From assembly GCA_052400665.1 (NCBI GenBank), contig JBQTGK010000011.1: 64,000 nucleotides of DNA; one strand, given 5' to 3'. The number at the start of each line of letters is the position of its first letter. Position 1 is the stretch's first letter. This DNA comes from JBQTGK01 sp052400665 (GTDB lineage: Bacteria; Bacteroidota; Bacteroidia; Bacteroidales; Marinifilaceae). A program made the position numbers and the translations under genes. This document shows, piece by piece, positions 10,305-19,416 of this stretch. The notes below the pieces were generated by a model that ran no database searches, was not told where the DNA came from, and was given only the letters and a program-made list of their open reading frames with translations.

Positions 10305-11612
10305 ATGATAAGAAAAATTTGTTTGGCACTTGCAGTTATTGCAATGGCATACAATGTAAAAGCAGAAGGATTTGCTGTAAACCTTCAGGGAAACAAGCAA
10401 ACAGGTATGGGACATGTGGGTACTGCATTAAACTTTGATGCCAGTAGCATGCAATGGAATCCAGGTGCCTTAGCAACATTAAAAAACAAATACAGTTTCT
10501 CATTAGGAACATCCGTAACATTTACCAGTGCAGAATTTAAAGGAGCTTCAGGAATAACAGAAGAAACAGATAACGATCATAGAACACCTTTCTATTTCTA
10601 TGGATCAATGAAAATTAATAACAAATTAGCCGTAGGACTTGGAGCGTATACTCCTTTTGGAAACACAATGCAGTGGGGTAATGAATGGTCTGGTAGATAT
10701 TTAATTCAGGATATCAGCTTAAAAGCTGTTTACATTCAACCAACAATTTCCTATCAGTTAACCGATTGGATTAGCGTCGGTGCAGGTTTAAATATTGTTT
10801 ATGGAGATGTTGACTTAAACAAAGCTATAAACTACGGTCCTCTTGTTGGATCAGCAACCCCAATTGACGGTCAGGTAAATATTGCAGGTAATAACATCCA
10901 GTACGGATACAACTTAGGCGTATTTATTCAGCCAACCGAAAAATTAAATATTGGTATTTCATACCGATCGCAAGTTGATGTTGAATTAGAATATTCTGAT
11001 GCAGATGTTACTTTTTCGGGAATTGATGCCTCTGTAGCACCCTTATTTCCGAGTAGTGGAGTAGCTGCTGAATTGCCTATGCCTGCAAGTTTAAATGTAG
11101 GTTTTGCATATCAAATAAATAAAAAGTGGCTGGTTTCTGCCGATGTTAATTTTATTAAATGGAATTCGTACAAATCATTAGATTTTGATTTTGAAACAAA
11201 TACATCAATTCCTCATCCTGCAATAGCTGATGCTGTAATTCCAGTTGTTGCAGATACAAAGAGTACAAGAAACTGGGACAATACAACAACCTGGAGATTC
11301 GGAACAAGATATACAACCAACGAAAAATTAGATTTATACGCTGGTTTATATTTCGATAAATCTCCAACTAATACAATGTATTATTCTCCAGAGACTCCTG
11401 GATCAGATAAAGTTGGTATCTCAGTTGGTTTCTCTTATAAATTGACCGATAAACTGAGTTTTGATGCATCTCTTCTTTACAACGAAGGTGAAAAAGTTAC
11501 TGCCACAGAAGGAAACCCAGCAGCACAAGGAATTTATGGCACTGAAGGCTTTAAAGGAGAATATAAATACAAAGGCTGGTTACCCGGTATTGGTATTACA
11601 TACAATTTATAA
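10305..11612 (+). CDS. OmpP1/FadL-family outer membrane transport protein
   Basis: About 435 residues from the chosen ATG at 10305. That start begins a clean signal peptide (IRK, hydrophobic core, NVKA cleavage region); the longer frame from 10254 would add 17 residues that spoil it. The mature N-terminus EGFAVNLQGNKQTGMG and the following ALNFDASSMQWNPGALA fit the FadL/TodX family, whose N-terminal hatch plugs a 14-stranded barrel; many alternating amphipathic strands and a final hydrophobic Tyr-Asn-Leu end support a barrel. The family takes up long-chain fatty acids or other hydrophobic compounds; the substrate here is unknown. Monocistronic, with a strong terminator 25 bp downstream. Confidence 0.88.
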   Translation: MIRKICLALAVIAMAYNVKAEGFAVNLQGNKQTGMGHVGTALNFDASSMQWNPGALATLKNKYSFSLGTSVTFTSAEFKGASGITEETDNDHRTPFYFYGSMKINNKLAVGLGAYTPFGNTMQWGNEWSGRYLIQDISLKAVYIQPTISYQLTDWISVGAGLNIVYGDVDLNKAINYGPLVGSATPIDGQVNIAGNNIQYGYNLGVFIQPTEKLNIGISYRSQVDVELEYSDADVTFSGIDASVAPLFPSSGVAAELPMPASLNVGFAYQINKKWLVSADVNFIKWNSYKSLDFDFETNTSIPHPAIADAVIPVVADTKSTRNWDNTTTWRFGTRYTTNEKLDLYAGLYFDKSPTNTMYYSPETPGSDKVGISVGFSYKLTDKLSFDASLLYNEGEKVTATEGNPAAQGIYGTEGFKGEYKYKGWLPGIGITYNL

Positions 11613-11636
11613 TTCTACATTCACATATTAAACACT

Positions 11637-11664
11637 AAGCCTGATTTCACAATCAGGCTTTTTT
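11637..11664 (+). terminator. Rho-independent terminator after OmpP1/FadL gene
   Basis: Perfect 10-bp stem AAGCCTGATT / AATCAGGCTT with a 4-base loop, followed by a T run. Confidence 0.9.
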
Positions 11665-11754
11665 ATGTAAACATGTGATTTTTTTCAAAAAAAAATCATT
11701 ATTACTTCAAAAATTCATATTTTGCGGCTTGTTAAAAACCACATATAACTACGC

Positions 11755-13665
11755 ATGAAATCAATAGCAATAACCATAACAATAATTTTAATTAATACAT
11801 GCTGTGGCGCAACAAATCAAATTATTAACAATAACCGAACCCCATTAAATCCTGAAGTTCAAAAACTAATTACACTATCTAAAAAACTAAGGGATTCCTC
11901 GTATCAGGCTAGTATTAAAACAGGCCATAAAGCCATTACTTTAGCAAAATCGAAAGGCAATACAAAGGATTTAGCATTATCATATAAACTACAAGGTGTT
12001 ACCTATTTTTATCAGGGAGTATTTGACTCATCGGAATACTACTATGCAAAAGCCCTGCATGAATTTGAAGCAATTAATGATTCTCTAAATATCGGAAAAG
12101 TAAGTGGAAACATTGGAATAATATATCGCCGCAAAGGAAAATACACCATGGCGATTCAACAATATTTAAAAGCCATCAAAATTTACGAGTCGTTATACTA
12201 CAAAGAAGGCATTGCTGGTGCATACATGAATATTGGCGGTATTTATCACATGAACAGAAACTTCGATAAAGCTTTAAAGTTCTATACAAAATCAAATGAA
12301 ATATTTTCGAAACTTAATAACAACGACAAACTATCTAGAAACCTAACCAATATTGGTGTTATTAAATTTGCAAAACAATCCTACAAAGAATCATTGGAAT
12401 ATCAGCTTAAGGCACTTGAATTAAATCAAAAAGGTGGTATGATTCAACACAAAGCAACTATTCTGCTTAATATTGGTCAATCATACGAAAAATTAAAACT
12501 TCTTAATAGAGCTTTAGAATTTTATAATCAATGTGAAGATTTACGCTTAAAGCTTAACGATTACTGGGGATTAGGAAAAGTATACACCTCTAAAGCCGTA
12601 ATATACAGTAAATTAAATCAAAACAAGTTAGCTGAAGAATATTTTAAAAAAGCTGAATACTCTAATCAAACAAATAATTTATCTGAAGATTTAATGGATA
12701 CCTATCTATTTTATTCAGAGTTTCTGGAATCACAAAATAGAGATAAAGAAGCACTTAAAGCTCACAAAAAACACATACAAATAAAAGATTCTTTATGGAA
12801 TATTTTTCAAAATGAAAAACTAGCTGAAATAAGCACTAAATACGAATCAGAGCAACAAAAAAAGGACTTTCAACTTCTTGAACAAAGAACTCAGATTCAA
12901 AATTTGGAACTCGGAAAGAAAAACACATTACTAATTATTCTTAGCATTATCTTTATTCTTGGAATAGTAGCCGTAATTGTTTCGCTTCGAATAAACCGCT
13001 TAAGAGCAGACCATAAGATTATGGATTTACGTCAAAAAGTTTTACTCACGCAAATGAATCCTCATTTCCTATTTAACTCACTTACAGCAATTCAAAGCTT
13101 TATATTAGATAATAAAAATGATGATGCGAATAGTTATTTATCGAGATTAGCAAGTTTGATTAGAGGAATACTAGAAAATTCGCGAAAAGAATTTGTCACT
13201 TTAACAACAGAATTAAATACCCTAGAAGATTACATTGGATTACAAAAACTTCGATTTGAAAATGATATTGCTTACCAATTTAATGTTGATGAAGAGTTAG
13301 ATCAGGATTTGGTAGTTGTACCACCAATGCTGGCCCAACCTTTTGTTGAAAATGCTTTAATTCATGGAGGTTTACGAAATAATCCTGATGCACATATTAA
13401 AATCTCAATTTCGGTATCAGACAATAAAAAAGCAATCCATTTTAGTATTAGCGATAATGGAATTGGAATTAATGAAGCTAAAAAACAAGTTTCTCATAAA
13501 CACCATAAATCATTAGCTACATCGATAGCATTAGACAGAGTTAAGATTTACAATTTTAAATCATCTCAAAAAATGAATTTTGAAATTATCGATTTAAAAA
13601 ATATTGATCCTTCTACACACGGCACAAAAGTTACTTATTCTATTCCACTGGTTACTAACAACTAG
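11755..13665 (+). CDS. TPR-repeat sensor histidine kinase, LytS/YehU type
   Basis: 636 residues. Signal or lipoprotein-like N-terminus (hydrophobic stretch followed by CCG), then about seven tetratricopeptide repeats (about 35-340), a coiled coil (about 345-390), one transmembrane helix (about 392-415) and a His_kinase domain. The phosphoacceptor box is NPHFLFNSL with His437; the N-box is QPFVENALIHGG and the G-box DNGIGI. This class usually pairs with a LytTR response regulator, but none is next to it, so it is an orphan here. The TPR sensor should face the periplasm and the kinase the cytoplasm. Followed by a 250-bp gap before nfeD. Confidence 0.9.
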   Translation: MKSIAITITIILINTCCGATNQIINNNRTPLNPEVQKLITLSKKLRDSSYQASIKTGHKAITLAKSKGNTKDLALSYKLQGVTYFYQGVFDSSEYYYAKALHEFEAINDSLNIGKVSGNIGIIYRRKGKYTMAIQQYLKAIKIYESLYYKEGIAGAYMNIGGIYHMNRNFDKALKFYTKSNEIFSKLNNNDKLSRNLTNIGVIKFAKQSYKESLEYQLKALELNQKGGMIQHKATILLNIGQSYEKLKLLNRALEFYNQCEDLRLKLNDYWGLGKVYTSKAVIYSKLNQNKLAEEYFKKAEYSNQTNNLSEDLMDTYLFYSEFLESQNRDKEALKAHKKHIQIKDSLWNIFQNEKLAEISTKYESEQQKKDFQLLEQRTQIQNLELGKKNTLLIILSIIFILGIVAVIVSLRINRLRADHKIMDLRQKVLLTQMNPHFLFNSLTAIQSFILDNKNDDANSYLSRLASLIRGILENSRKEFVTLTTELNTLEDYIGLQKLRFENDIAYQFNVDEELDQDLVVVPPMLAQPFVENALIHGGLRNNPDAHIKISISVSDNKKAIHFSISDNGIGINEAKKQVSHKHHKSLATSIALDRVKIYNFKSSQKMNFEIIDLKNIDPSTHGTKVTYSIPLVTNN

Positions 13666-13864
13666 TGCAACGTAAAAGTTTAATCTTCATTATTTTAATT
13701 TATTTACAAATAAGAATATATTTATTTTCTAATCTTCACAAATAAAATATTGTAACATAATTAAAACATGCTTCTTGTTTTACTTATATTATCGATACTA
13801 CATGCTATAAAGTGCCAAATCATTGGCAACTTGTAAAATGAAATGAACTTGACACATTTGACAC

Positions 13865-13895
13865 TTGGAACATAACATAACTTGTCCTAATTTTG
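13865..13895 (+). promoter_or_regulatory. Bacteroidota-type promoter of nfeD-like gene
   Basis: TTG at 13865-13867 and TAATTTTG at 13888-13895 (consensus TAnnTTTG), 20 bp apart, 27 bp before the ATG. Confidence 0.55.
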
Positions 13896-13922
13896 CGAAA
13901 CTAATACAAATACAATTAAATT

Positions 13923-14369
13923 ATGATATTGGAAATTTGGCACTTATGGCTCTTGTTAACAATTAGTTTATTTGTGGTCGAGATATTTATTTCAACATTT
14001 ACCTGTCTTTGTTTCGGCGCAAGTGCTCTTGTTACTGGATTACTAGCCTACTGGGGATTTGACTTCTACATTGAAATTATAACATTTTTAACGCTTAGCA
14101 TAATAGCTTTACTATTGGTAAAGCCCTATTTAAAAAATAACATGGTAAGCCGAACTGCTCTGGAAATAAATTTTACCACCAATTTAATTGGAAAAGAAGC
14201 CTATGTAATAGAACGAATAGATCAATCTAAGAATCTTGGAAAAGTAATTGTTGGAGGATCTACCTGGAAAGCTAAAACATTATACGGAGAAGATATTTCT
14301 AAGGATACCTTTGTTAAAATCATTAAAATGGATCAATTCTCATTGACCGTTAAAAAGGATCGGGATTAA
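13923..14369 (+). CDS. NfeD-like membrane protein
   Basis: 148 residues. Two to three membrane helices in the first 80 residues (WHLWLLLTISLFVVEIF; the LVTGLLAYWGF and IEIITFLTLSIIALLLV stretches), then a soluble beta-rich OB-fold (about 85-145) of the NfeD C-terminal type with LIGKEAYV and the GKVIVGGSTWKAKT segment. Short NfeD proteins usually act with SPFH/flotillin-like proteins in membrane organisation; no SPFH gene is adjacent here. Own promoter and a shared terminator downstream, so probably a single-gene unit. Confidence 0.8.
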   Translation: MILEIWHLWLLLTISLFVVEIFISTFTCLCFGASALVTGLLAYWGFDFYIEIITFLTLSIIALLLVKPYLKNNMVSRTALEINFTTNLIGKEAYVIERIDQSKNLGKVIVGGSTWKAKTLYGEDISKDTFVKIIKMDQFSLTVKKDRD

Positions 14370-14410
14370 AAACAAAAATACCTAAAAGCTATATTTAGAA
14401 TAAGAAATTA

Positions 14411-14445
14411 AAAAGCTCAATAAATAAAATTATTGAGCTTTTTTT
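14411..14445. terminator. Bidirectional terminator between nfeD-like and rhodanese genes
   Basis: Perfect 13-bp inverted repeat AAAAGCTCAATAA / TTATTGAGCTTTT with a 6-base loop and a T run, placed between two convergent genes. Confidence 0.9.
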
Positions 14446-14449
14446 ATAA

Positions 14450-14803
14450 CTAGTATTCAGATGCTTTCAATTTCTTTAATTGACGATTCCAACTATATAA
14501 ACCACCTTTTAAATGTGCCACCCTATAAAATCCCATTTTACGAAGATGATTCCTAAGCTGCTTACTCCTGAATCCTAAATGACAAAAAACAACAATATCC
14601 TTATCTTTTGGTAACATTGGAATTTTATTCTGTATTTCTTCCATTGAAATATGAATTGCATTTTCTATCCCATTTTTTGCCAACTCGTTTGGCTCCCGAA
14701 TGTCAATCAACATAATATCATCACGCTTCTGCAACTCATTCATCAACTCTATAGCTGTATAACTTGTTTTAGGGCCAATATTATTATTTGAAAATATAGT
14801 CAT
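14450..14803 (-). CDS. Single-domain rhodanese-like sulfurtransferase
   Basis: 117 residues, one rhodanese domain. Landmarks: LIDIREPNE (34-40) and the active-site loop CHLGFRS with Cys74, which would carry the persulfide. Similar to stand-alone GlpE/PspE-type rhodaneses; cytoplasmic (no signal peptide). The physiological sulfur acceptor cannot be told from sequence. Separate from the next gene by 224 bp in which I see nothing. Confidence 0.9.
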   Translation of the reverse strand: MTIFSNNNIGPKTSYTAIELMNELQKRDDIMLIDIREPNELAKNGIENAIHISMEEIQNKIPMLPKDKDIVVFCHLGFRSKQLRNHLRKMGFYRVAHLKGGLYSWNRQLKKLKASEY

Positions 14804-15027
14804 ATCTGTAATTTAAATTTATACTAAAAAATATCAATCAGAAAATTAACAATTCTCTAAGTAATGCTTATCAAATATAAAAAAATATACCAGTATGCCT
14901 ATTCTAAAAATTTCTAAATAATCGTAATAATAAATAAAGTTTGTAAATAACATATATTTCCAGAAATATCAATTAAAAGTACTCTCTGTAAACTTTACTA
15001 ACAATTTTTTCGATACCTTTTTTTATG

Positions 15028-15771
15028 TTAGACATTAAGTAAATTTAAAATATAGTTTTCCATTTTTTTAAAGTGCGATCCTTTCCAATACACCTTATCA
15101 CATTGTGAACAATAATAAAAAGTATCGTATAATTTCGCAATATTAGGTTCTACCTTATCTGCTATAGCGGGTTTACTCAACTCTGATAATTGGCTGTTAC
15201 AACACATACAGCGTGTAAAGGATTTAAATTTATGGTATAAATTAAACTTTTTAACCACCTCTATTAACTGCTCATGTTTTAAAATTGAACGAACAAAATA
15301 TCCTTGTACGATTTTACTCGATTTTAAGAGTAACTTATCACGAGTAAGAATAATTCTTTTCTCATTCACTGCCTTATCAATTATCTCATCATCATCCATT
15401 CTGTTCTTATAAATGGTATCAAAACCCAACATTCGCAGGTACTTGGACAGCTTTCCTAAATGACAGTCCGCAATAAATTTTGTTTCGTCAAATTCAAACT
15501 CACGTAGTCGAGATATTGAAGAAATAGTAAACTGCTCAAATTTTGGATATACAGCAATTCGATCATTTTCTTTTATTCCATCTGTAATTTTTACCGGATT
15601 TCCATTCACTAATATTAAATCTACCTCAGAAAAAGGAATTCCTAAAGATACCAGGGTATCATCTATGCATATAGGAGTTTTAAAAAGTTGAACAAAAGAC
15701 TTACTCTTCTTTTGCTCTGGAAGAAAATCATTTAAACTTGCATAAAACCGAAAGGTAAAAGGTTTTTTCAT
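15028..15771 (-). CDS. Mut7-C RNase domain protein with N-terminal ubiquitin-like domain
   Basis: 247 residues. N-terminal ThiS/MoaD-like ubiquitin fold (about 1-85, with VNGNPVKITDGIKENDRIAV) followed by a Mut7-C RNase domain of the PIN-like fold (about 95-245): FIADCHLGKLSKYLRMLGFDT, then LTRDKLLL, and a zinc-ribbon with CMCC and CSQC pairs. Family members are predicted RNases; the ubiquitin-like half is a common fusion. No operon partner is visible. Confidence 0.88.
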   Translation of the reverse strand: MKKPFTFRFYASLNDFLPEQKKSKSFVQLFKTPICIDDTLVSLGIPFSEVDLILVNGNPVKITDGIKENDRIAVYPKFEQFTISSISRLREFEFDETKFIADCHLGKLSKYLRMLGFDTIYKNRMDDDEIIDKAVNEKRIILTRDKLLLKSSKIVQGYFVRSILKHEQLIEVVKKFNLYHKFKSFTRCMCCNSQLSELSKPAIADKVEPNIAKLYDTFYYCSQCDKVYWKGSHFKKMENYILNLLNV

Positions 15772-15924
15772 GTTTATTCTTTGGTGATGATAAGAAGTAC
15801 TTTTACCAATTTACAGAAAATAAAGGTTTTAGTATAGCTAAAATTATCAAATATTAAGTTTAAAAAATACTTACTCGACCTAATATTAATACAAACCATT
15901 AACTAAATTGAGATTTTTAGACAT

Positions 15925-15957
15925 AAAAAAACGAAACCATGAAAGCATGATTTCGTT
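15925..15957 (-). terminator. Original tRNA-Cys terminator, now cut off by the inserted element
   Basis: Minus-strand stem AACGAAATCATG / CATGGTTTCGTT (one G-U pair, 4-base loop) followed by a U run. It lies just outside the left att copy, where the sequence downstream of tRNA-Cys would have been before insertion. Confidence 0.65.
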
Positions 15958-15963
15958 ATTTTT

Positions 15964-15978
15964 GAGGTCTCTGGCGGA
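15964..15978. repeat. attL of the tRNA-Cys element
   Basis: GAGGTCTCTGGCGGA, identical to 27067-27081, the 3' end of the tRNA-Cys gene. Here it is an orphan fragment without the rest of the tRNA. Confidence 0.9.
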
Positions 15979-16118
15979 CTGAAAAACACTTAAATTGCTG
16001 CTTTTCTAAACTATTCAACCACACTACAAAAACCGATACACCTTAACAAATACAATGCATGCAGGAATTATTAGGTGTAAAAGTAAATTAAGCCGATTAA
16101 GATAAAATAAAGAAAAAG

Positions 16119-16138
16119 CGGCAACAAAAGCGGCAACA
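16119..16138. repeat. Left arm-type integrase site (tandem 12-bp period)
   Basis: CGGCAACAAAAGCGGCAACA, two CGGCAACA units 12 bp apart, exactly repeated at 26991-27010 near the other end. Lies between attL and the integrase start. Confidence 0.75.
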
Positions 16139-16185
16139 ACTTTAAAATAGTATATCTTTAGCAAATCAAATAAAGAGATAAGCTA

Positions 16186-17445
16186 ATGTCAAATGTTCGA
16201 TTCACTTTAAGATCTCCGAAAAGCGAGACCGAAACCCCAATACATTTAGTCTACCGTCTAAAAGGCGAAAAATTGGTATATCCAATTGGAATAAAAGTAA
16301 TCCCTAAATATTGGAAAGATCAAAGGGTGCGAAATGTTGCAGCTGCAAAAAATAAAGTTTCAATAAATAGCTTGCTTAATAATCTTGAAAATGAAGTAAC
16401 TGCTTTTGTCGATGGATGTATAGTTGATGGCTTACCTTTATCGAAGCACAGTTTAAAAAAATTCCTTGATAACTATTTTTCACCAGTCAACGAAAAAGAA
16501 AAAAGCTTTTTTGGATTTATAGACAAAGTCATAAAAAGCTATGAAGGAAAAATAAACCCAAGTACAGGACGACCAATTACCCTAGGAACAATAAAGAGCC
16601 TTAAAGGAACTAAAGCAGTTCTAGAGCTATTTGAAACGGCCAAATATCACCTTTCCTTTGAAGTGATTACACTCGATTTCTATTATGATTTTATTGCATG
16701 GTGTAACACTAAAAACTATGCCACCAATAATACAGGCAAACACATAAAGAATCTTAAAACGTTTATGGGTGAAGCTGTAGAACAAGAATTAACCAACAAC
16801 TTAAGTTTTAGAAGTAAACGCTTCGTAGTTCTTAAAGAAGAAGTAGACAATATCTACCTAACCGTTAACGAACTAAAGAAAATGTATAATCTCGATTTAT
16901 CAGATAAACCTCTACACGAAAGGGCTAGAGATTTATTTTTGATTGGTGCTTTTACAGGCTTACGAGTTTCAGATTTTAATGATCTAAAACCCGAAAACAT
17001 TATTAAACGACTTGACGGTTATAGGCTAAAAGTTGATACTCAAAAAACAGGACAAAAGGTCGTTATACCATTGCACCCGATTGTAGTAGCAATATTAGAA
17101 AAGAATGACGGGAAACCTCCTAAGAAAATGGCTGACCAATCAATTAACTATAAAATAAAAGAGGTAGGAGAACTTGCAGAGCTTGACGACATCGAAAGTA
17201 CTAGCAAATCTAAAGGCGGCTTAAAAGTGAATAAACACGTTCCTAAGTACACTCTTATAAAAACCCACACGGCAAGACGTAGCTTTTGTACAAATGCTTA
17301 TCTAGCTGGTGTTCCTGTTATCGATATAATGGCTATTAGTACACATACCACTGAAAGCTCATTTATGAAATACATCAAAGTAACCAAAGAACAACAAGCC
17401 GATAGAATGGCACAACATCCATTTTTTACGGATAAAGCCATATAG
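16186..17445 (+). CDS. Tyrosine recombinase / integrase of the element
   Basis: 419 residues. N-terminal arm-binding domain (about 1-90), SAM-like core-binding domain (about 100-210) and catalytic domain. Catalytic residues are visible: Arg260 in FTGLRVSDF, His361 and Arg364 in HTARR, His387 in STHTT, and the nucleophile Tyr396 in FMKYIKV. It is the phage-integrase family common in Bacteroidota conjugative and mobilisable elements, and it lies immediately inside attL as expected for a tRNA-directed integrase. It should catalyse integration and excision at the GAGGTCTCTGGCGGA site, helped by the flanking CGGCAACA repeats. Confidence 0.96.
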   Translation: MSNVRFTLRSPKSETETPIHLVYRLKGEKLVYPIGIKVIPKYWKDQRVRNVAAAKNKVSINSLLNNLENEVTAFVDGCIVDGLPLSKHSLKKFLDNYFSPVNEKEKSFFGFIDKVIKSYEGKINPSTGRPITLGTIKSLKGTKAVLELFETAKYHLSFEVITLDFYYDFIAWCNTKNYATNNTGKHIKNLKTFMGEAVEQELTNNLSFRSKRFVVLKEEVDNIYLTVNELKKMYNLDLSDKPLHERARDLFLIGAFTGLRVSDFNDLKPENIIKRLDGYRLKVDTQKTGQKVVIPLHPIVVAILEKNDGKPPKKMADQSINYKIKEVGELAELDDIESTSKSKGGLKVNKHVPKYTLIKTHTARRSFCTNAYLAGVPVIDIMAISTHTTESSFMKYIKVTKEQQADRMAQHPFFTDKAI

Positions 17446-17478
17446 TTGAAAACATCTCGAAATGTTAAATTGCATTAA

Positions 17479-17513
17479 AAGTTCACAATATTGCGAACTT
17501 TTTATTACTTTTG
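17479..17513 (+). promoter_or_regulatory. Toxin-antitoxin promoter with overlapping palindrome
   Basis: Inverted repeat AAGTTCACAAT / ATTGCGAACTT (17479-17500, one mismatch) directly upstream of TACTTTTG at 17506-17513, a match to TAnnTTTG. The palindrome covers the -33 region, as expected of an antitoxin autorepression operator; it could also act as the integrase terminator, since T residues follow. Confidence 0.6.
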
Positions 17514-17576
17514 TAGTATAATTTATTGACACTAAGTCAAATTTACAAGCTTATACTATGCATTGAAACCCAAACC

Positions 17577-17900
17577 ATGAATATAGTTTTTAGCAAAAGT
17601 TATCTTGAAGACCTATTTATAGGCAATGTAAAAGCATACAAAGAATACAAATCTAACCCACAACTAGTCAAACAGTATGTTAAAACAATTAATAAATTAA
17701 AATCAATAACACGAATCGAACAGCTGCATCAAATAAAAAGCTTACGATATGAAAAAAAAATAGGTGATCTAAATGGCATTAGTGCTGTTTGGGTTAATAA
17801 GCAATACAGAATATTGTTTAAAGAAAGCTCCACCGAATCAGGTAACTTAAACATAGACCTACTTGAAATCGAAGATCTCAGCAAACACTACGAAAAATAG
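17577..17900 (+). CDS. higB: HigB/RelE-like toxin
   Basis: 107 residues from ATG 17577; the longer frame from a TTG at 17526 adds a poorly fitting extension. The sequence has the HigB-type layout: N-terminal helices, then LHQIKSLRYEKKIGDLNGISAVWVNKQYRILF, where paired beta strands with Arg and Tyr form the RelE-fold RNase site. Such toxins cleave mRNA on the ribosome. It is followed after 33 bp by its partner with a HigA-type helix-turn-helix, in the toxin-first order typical of higBA. Confidence 0.82.
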   Translation: MNIVFSKSYLEDLFIGNVKAYKEYKSNPQLVKQYVKTINKLKSITRIEQLHQIKSLRYEKKIGDLNGISAVWVNKQYRILFKESSTESGNLNIDLLEIEDLSKHYEK

Positions 17901-17933
17901 AAACCAGACCTACAGACTAACAGACCACAGACC

Positions 17934-19049
17934 ATGAAAACAATTGATAAATTAACCCCATTTGTTGCAACACACCCAGGCGAAATTTTACTGGATGAAT
18001 TGGAAGCAAATGAAATTTCACAGGTAGAATTTGCAAAACTAATAGGCATTAGAAAAAGTCAATTAAACGAAATAATAAAAGGTAAAAGAAACATTAATGC
18101 TGACCTAGCTATTTTAATTGAATCTGCTTTAGAAATTGATGCTGAATATTGGTTAGAACTTCAAAGAAATTATGATTTAGATAAGGCAAAGGTTGAAGCA
18201 AGAAATCAAAAGCAAATAGATGCTATCGAACAATTGAAATATCTCAAAACACTAATTCCCTATAATTTTCTAAAGAAAGAAAAAGTAGTAACAGGAGATC
18301 CTATTGAAGATATACCGAACATTAAAGCTATGTACGGCATTAATGAATTTGAGCAATTTGCTAGTTTATCTGTTCAGCCTAATTATGTGAGATTTAGACA
18401 ATACAAAAGCGACAAAGTAGATAATAAAAATGTTATTGCTTGGATTAAACTAGTTCAATTTAAGGCAGATAGTAAAATCATAAGCAAATTCAATTACGAT
18501 AATAAGGATAGAATTTTAACCTCAATAAAAGAAGTTTTATTTGAGAATGTGAATGTTATCAATAGAGTTGAGAAAATTCTATCAGAAAATGGAATTAAAC
18601 TCATCACCCAGAATAAAGGTGAAAAAACACCTATTGATGGAGTTTCTTTTTGGAGTGATGGAAACCCAGCAATAGGATTGTCTTTAAGATTTAAAAGATT
18701 AGACTACTTTGCTTTTACCTTATTTCATGAATTGGGTCATATATTTGAACATTTATTGAATGATAATAAGGCTGAGTTCATAGACATCGACCCTAAATTA
18801 GAAGAGGAAAAATATAAAAAAAGTAAAGAAGAAATTGAAGCAAATCAATTTGCAGAATACAATTTAATATCTCAAAACAAATGGAAAGAATTTGTAGGTA
18901 ATAAAGGTTCAATATATTGTTTTGATGATAACATTATAACTAGATTCTCGAATTCCAACAAAATAAACCCTGCAATAGTTAAAGGAAGACTCTGTAGATA
19001 TTTTGATAATTATAAATTAAAATCAAGTATTATAAACGAAGTCTTTTAG
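17934..19049 (+). CDS. higA: HigA-like antitoxin fused to ImmA/IrrE metallopeptidase domain
   Basis: 371 residues. Residues 10-90 are a HigA-type XRE domain (THPGEILLDELEANEISQ...KLIGIRKSQLNEIIKGKRNI). The C-terminal half is an ImmA/IrrE-type (COG2856) zinc peptidase with HELGH at 265-269 and a downstream Glu-rich helix (EEIEANQFAEY) supplying the third ligand. The HTH should bind the promoter palindrome and HigB. ImmA/IrrE domains cleave regulators; whether this one cleaves itself, HigB or another target is unknown. Single ORF, so a true fusion. It may stabilise the element. Confidence 0.85.
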   Translation: MKTIDKLTPFVATHPGEILLDELEANEISQVEFAKLIGIRKSQLNEIIKGKRNINADLAILIESALEIDAEYWLELQRNYDLDKAKVEARNQKQIDAIEQLKYLKTLIPYNFLKKEKVVTGDPIEDIPNIKAMYGINEFEQFASLSVQPNYVRFRQYKSDKVDNKNVIAWIKLVQFKADSKIISKFNYDNKDRILTSIKEVLFENVNVINRVEKILSENGIKLITQNKGEKTPIDGVSFWSDGNPAIGLSLRFKRLDYFAFTLFHELGHIFEHLLNDNKAEFIDIDPKLEEEKYKKSKEEIEANQFAEYNLISQNKWKEFVGNKGSIYCFDDNIITRFSNSNKINPAIVKGRLCRYFDNYKLKSSIINEVF

Positions 19050-19157
19050 AATTAAAAATACATTAGACTTAATTAGAAAAATTTACTGGCAATATTTTTA
19101 AGTTATCCCACCAATGCGATATCAAATAACAACATTTAAATAATTTAATCTAAAACA

Positions 19158-19327
19158 ATGAAATTTATTGAAGTAAAAAATGTAAAGAACAAAAGAGTTA
19201 TTGTTTTTGTTGATCAAATAAAAAAATAACTGAATTCACTAAGTATATATCAATATGCCTAGGAAACGATGTGCTAGTCAACACTCATGAGCCTATCGAT
19301 GATATTCTTGGCAAGATCAATAAATAA
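19158..19327 (+). pseudogene. Frameshifted small protein gene (about 56 codons if repaired)
   Basis: An ATG at 19158 opens MKFIEVKNVKNKRVIVFVDQ and stops at 19227 right after a run of seven A (19220-19226). One extra A would join it in frame to ITEFTKYISICLGNDVLVNT and on to a stop at 19327. The two halves read as one small beta-rich FlbD-like/hypothetical protein typical of Bacteroidota. Either a pseudogene, a homopolymer error, or slippage. It sits downstream of the higA-like gene and upstream of a strong terminator. Confidence 0.55.
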
Positions 19328-19355
19328 ATGCAATTACTTAAAACTAGTACACGAA

Positions 19356-19391
19356 AAAGCCACACAGTTTAACAACTATGTGGCTTTCATT
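19356..19391. terminator. Bidirectional terminator
   Basis: Stem AAAGCCACA / TGTGGCTTT with a 14-base loop between convergent transcription units. Confidence 0.7.
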
Positions 19392-19416
19392 TTATCTAAT
19401 AAGAGCTCAAATACTG

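Noticed and set aside
19050..19157. A further toxin or antitoxin gene after the higA-like gene
   Set aside because: No start with supporting codons; only AT-rich spacer.
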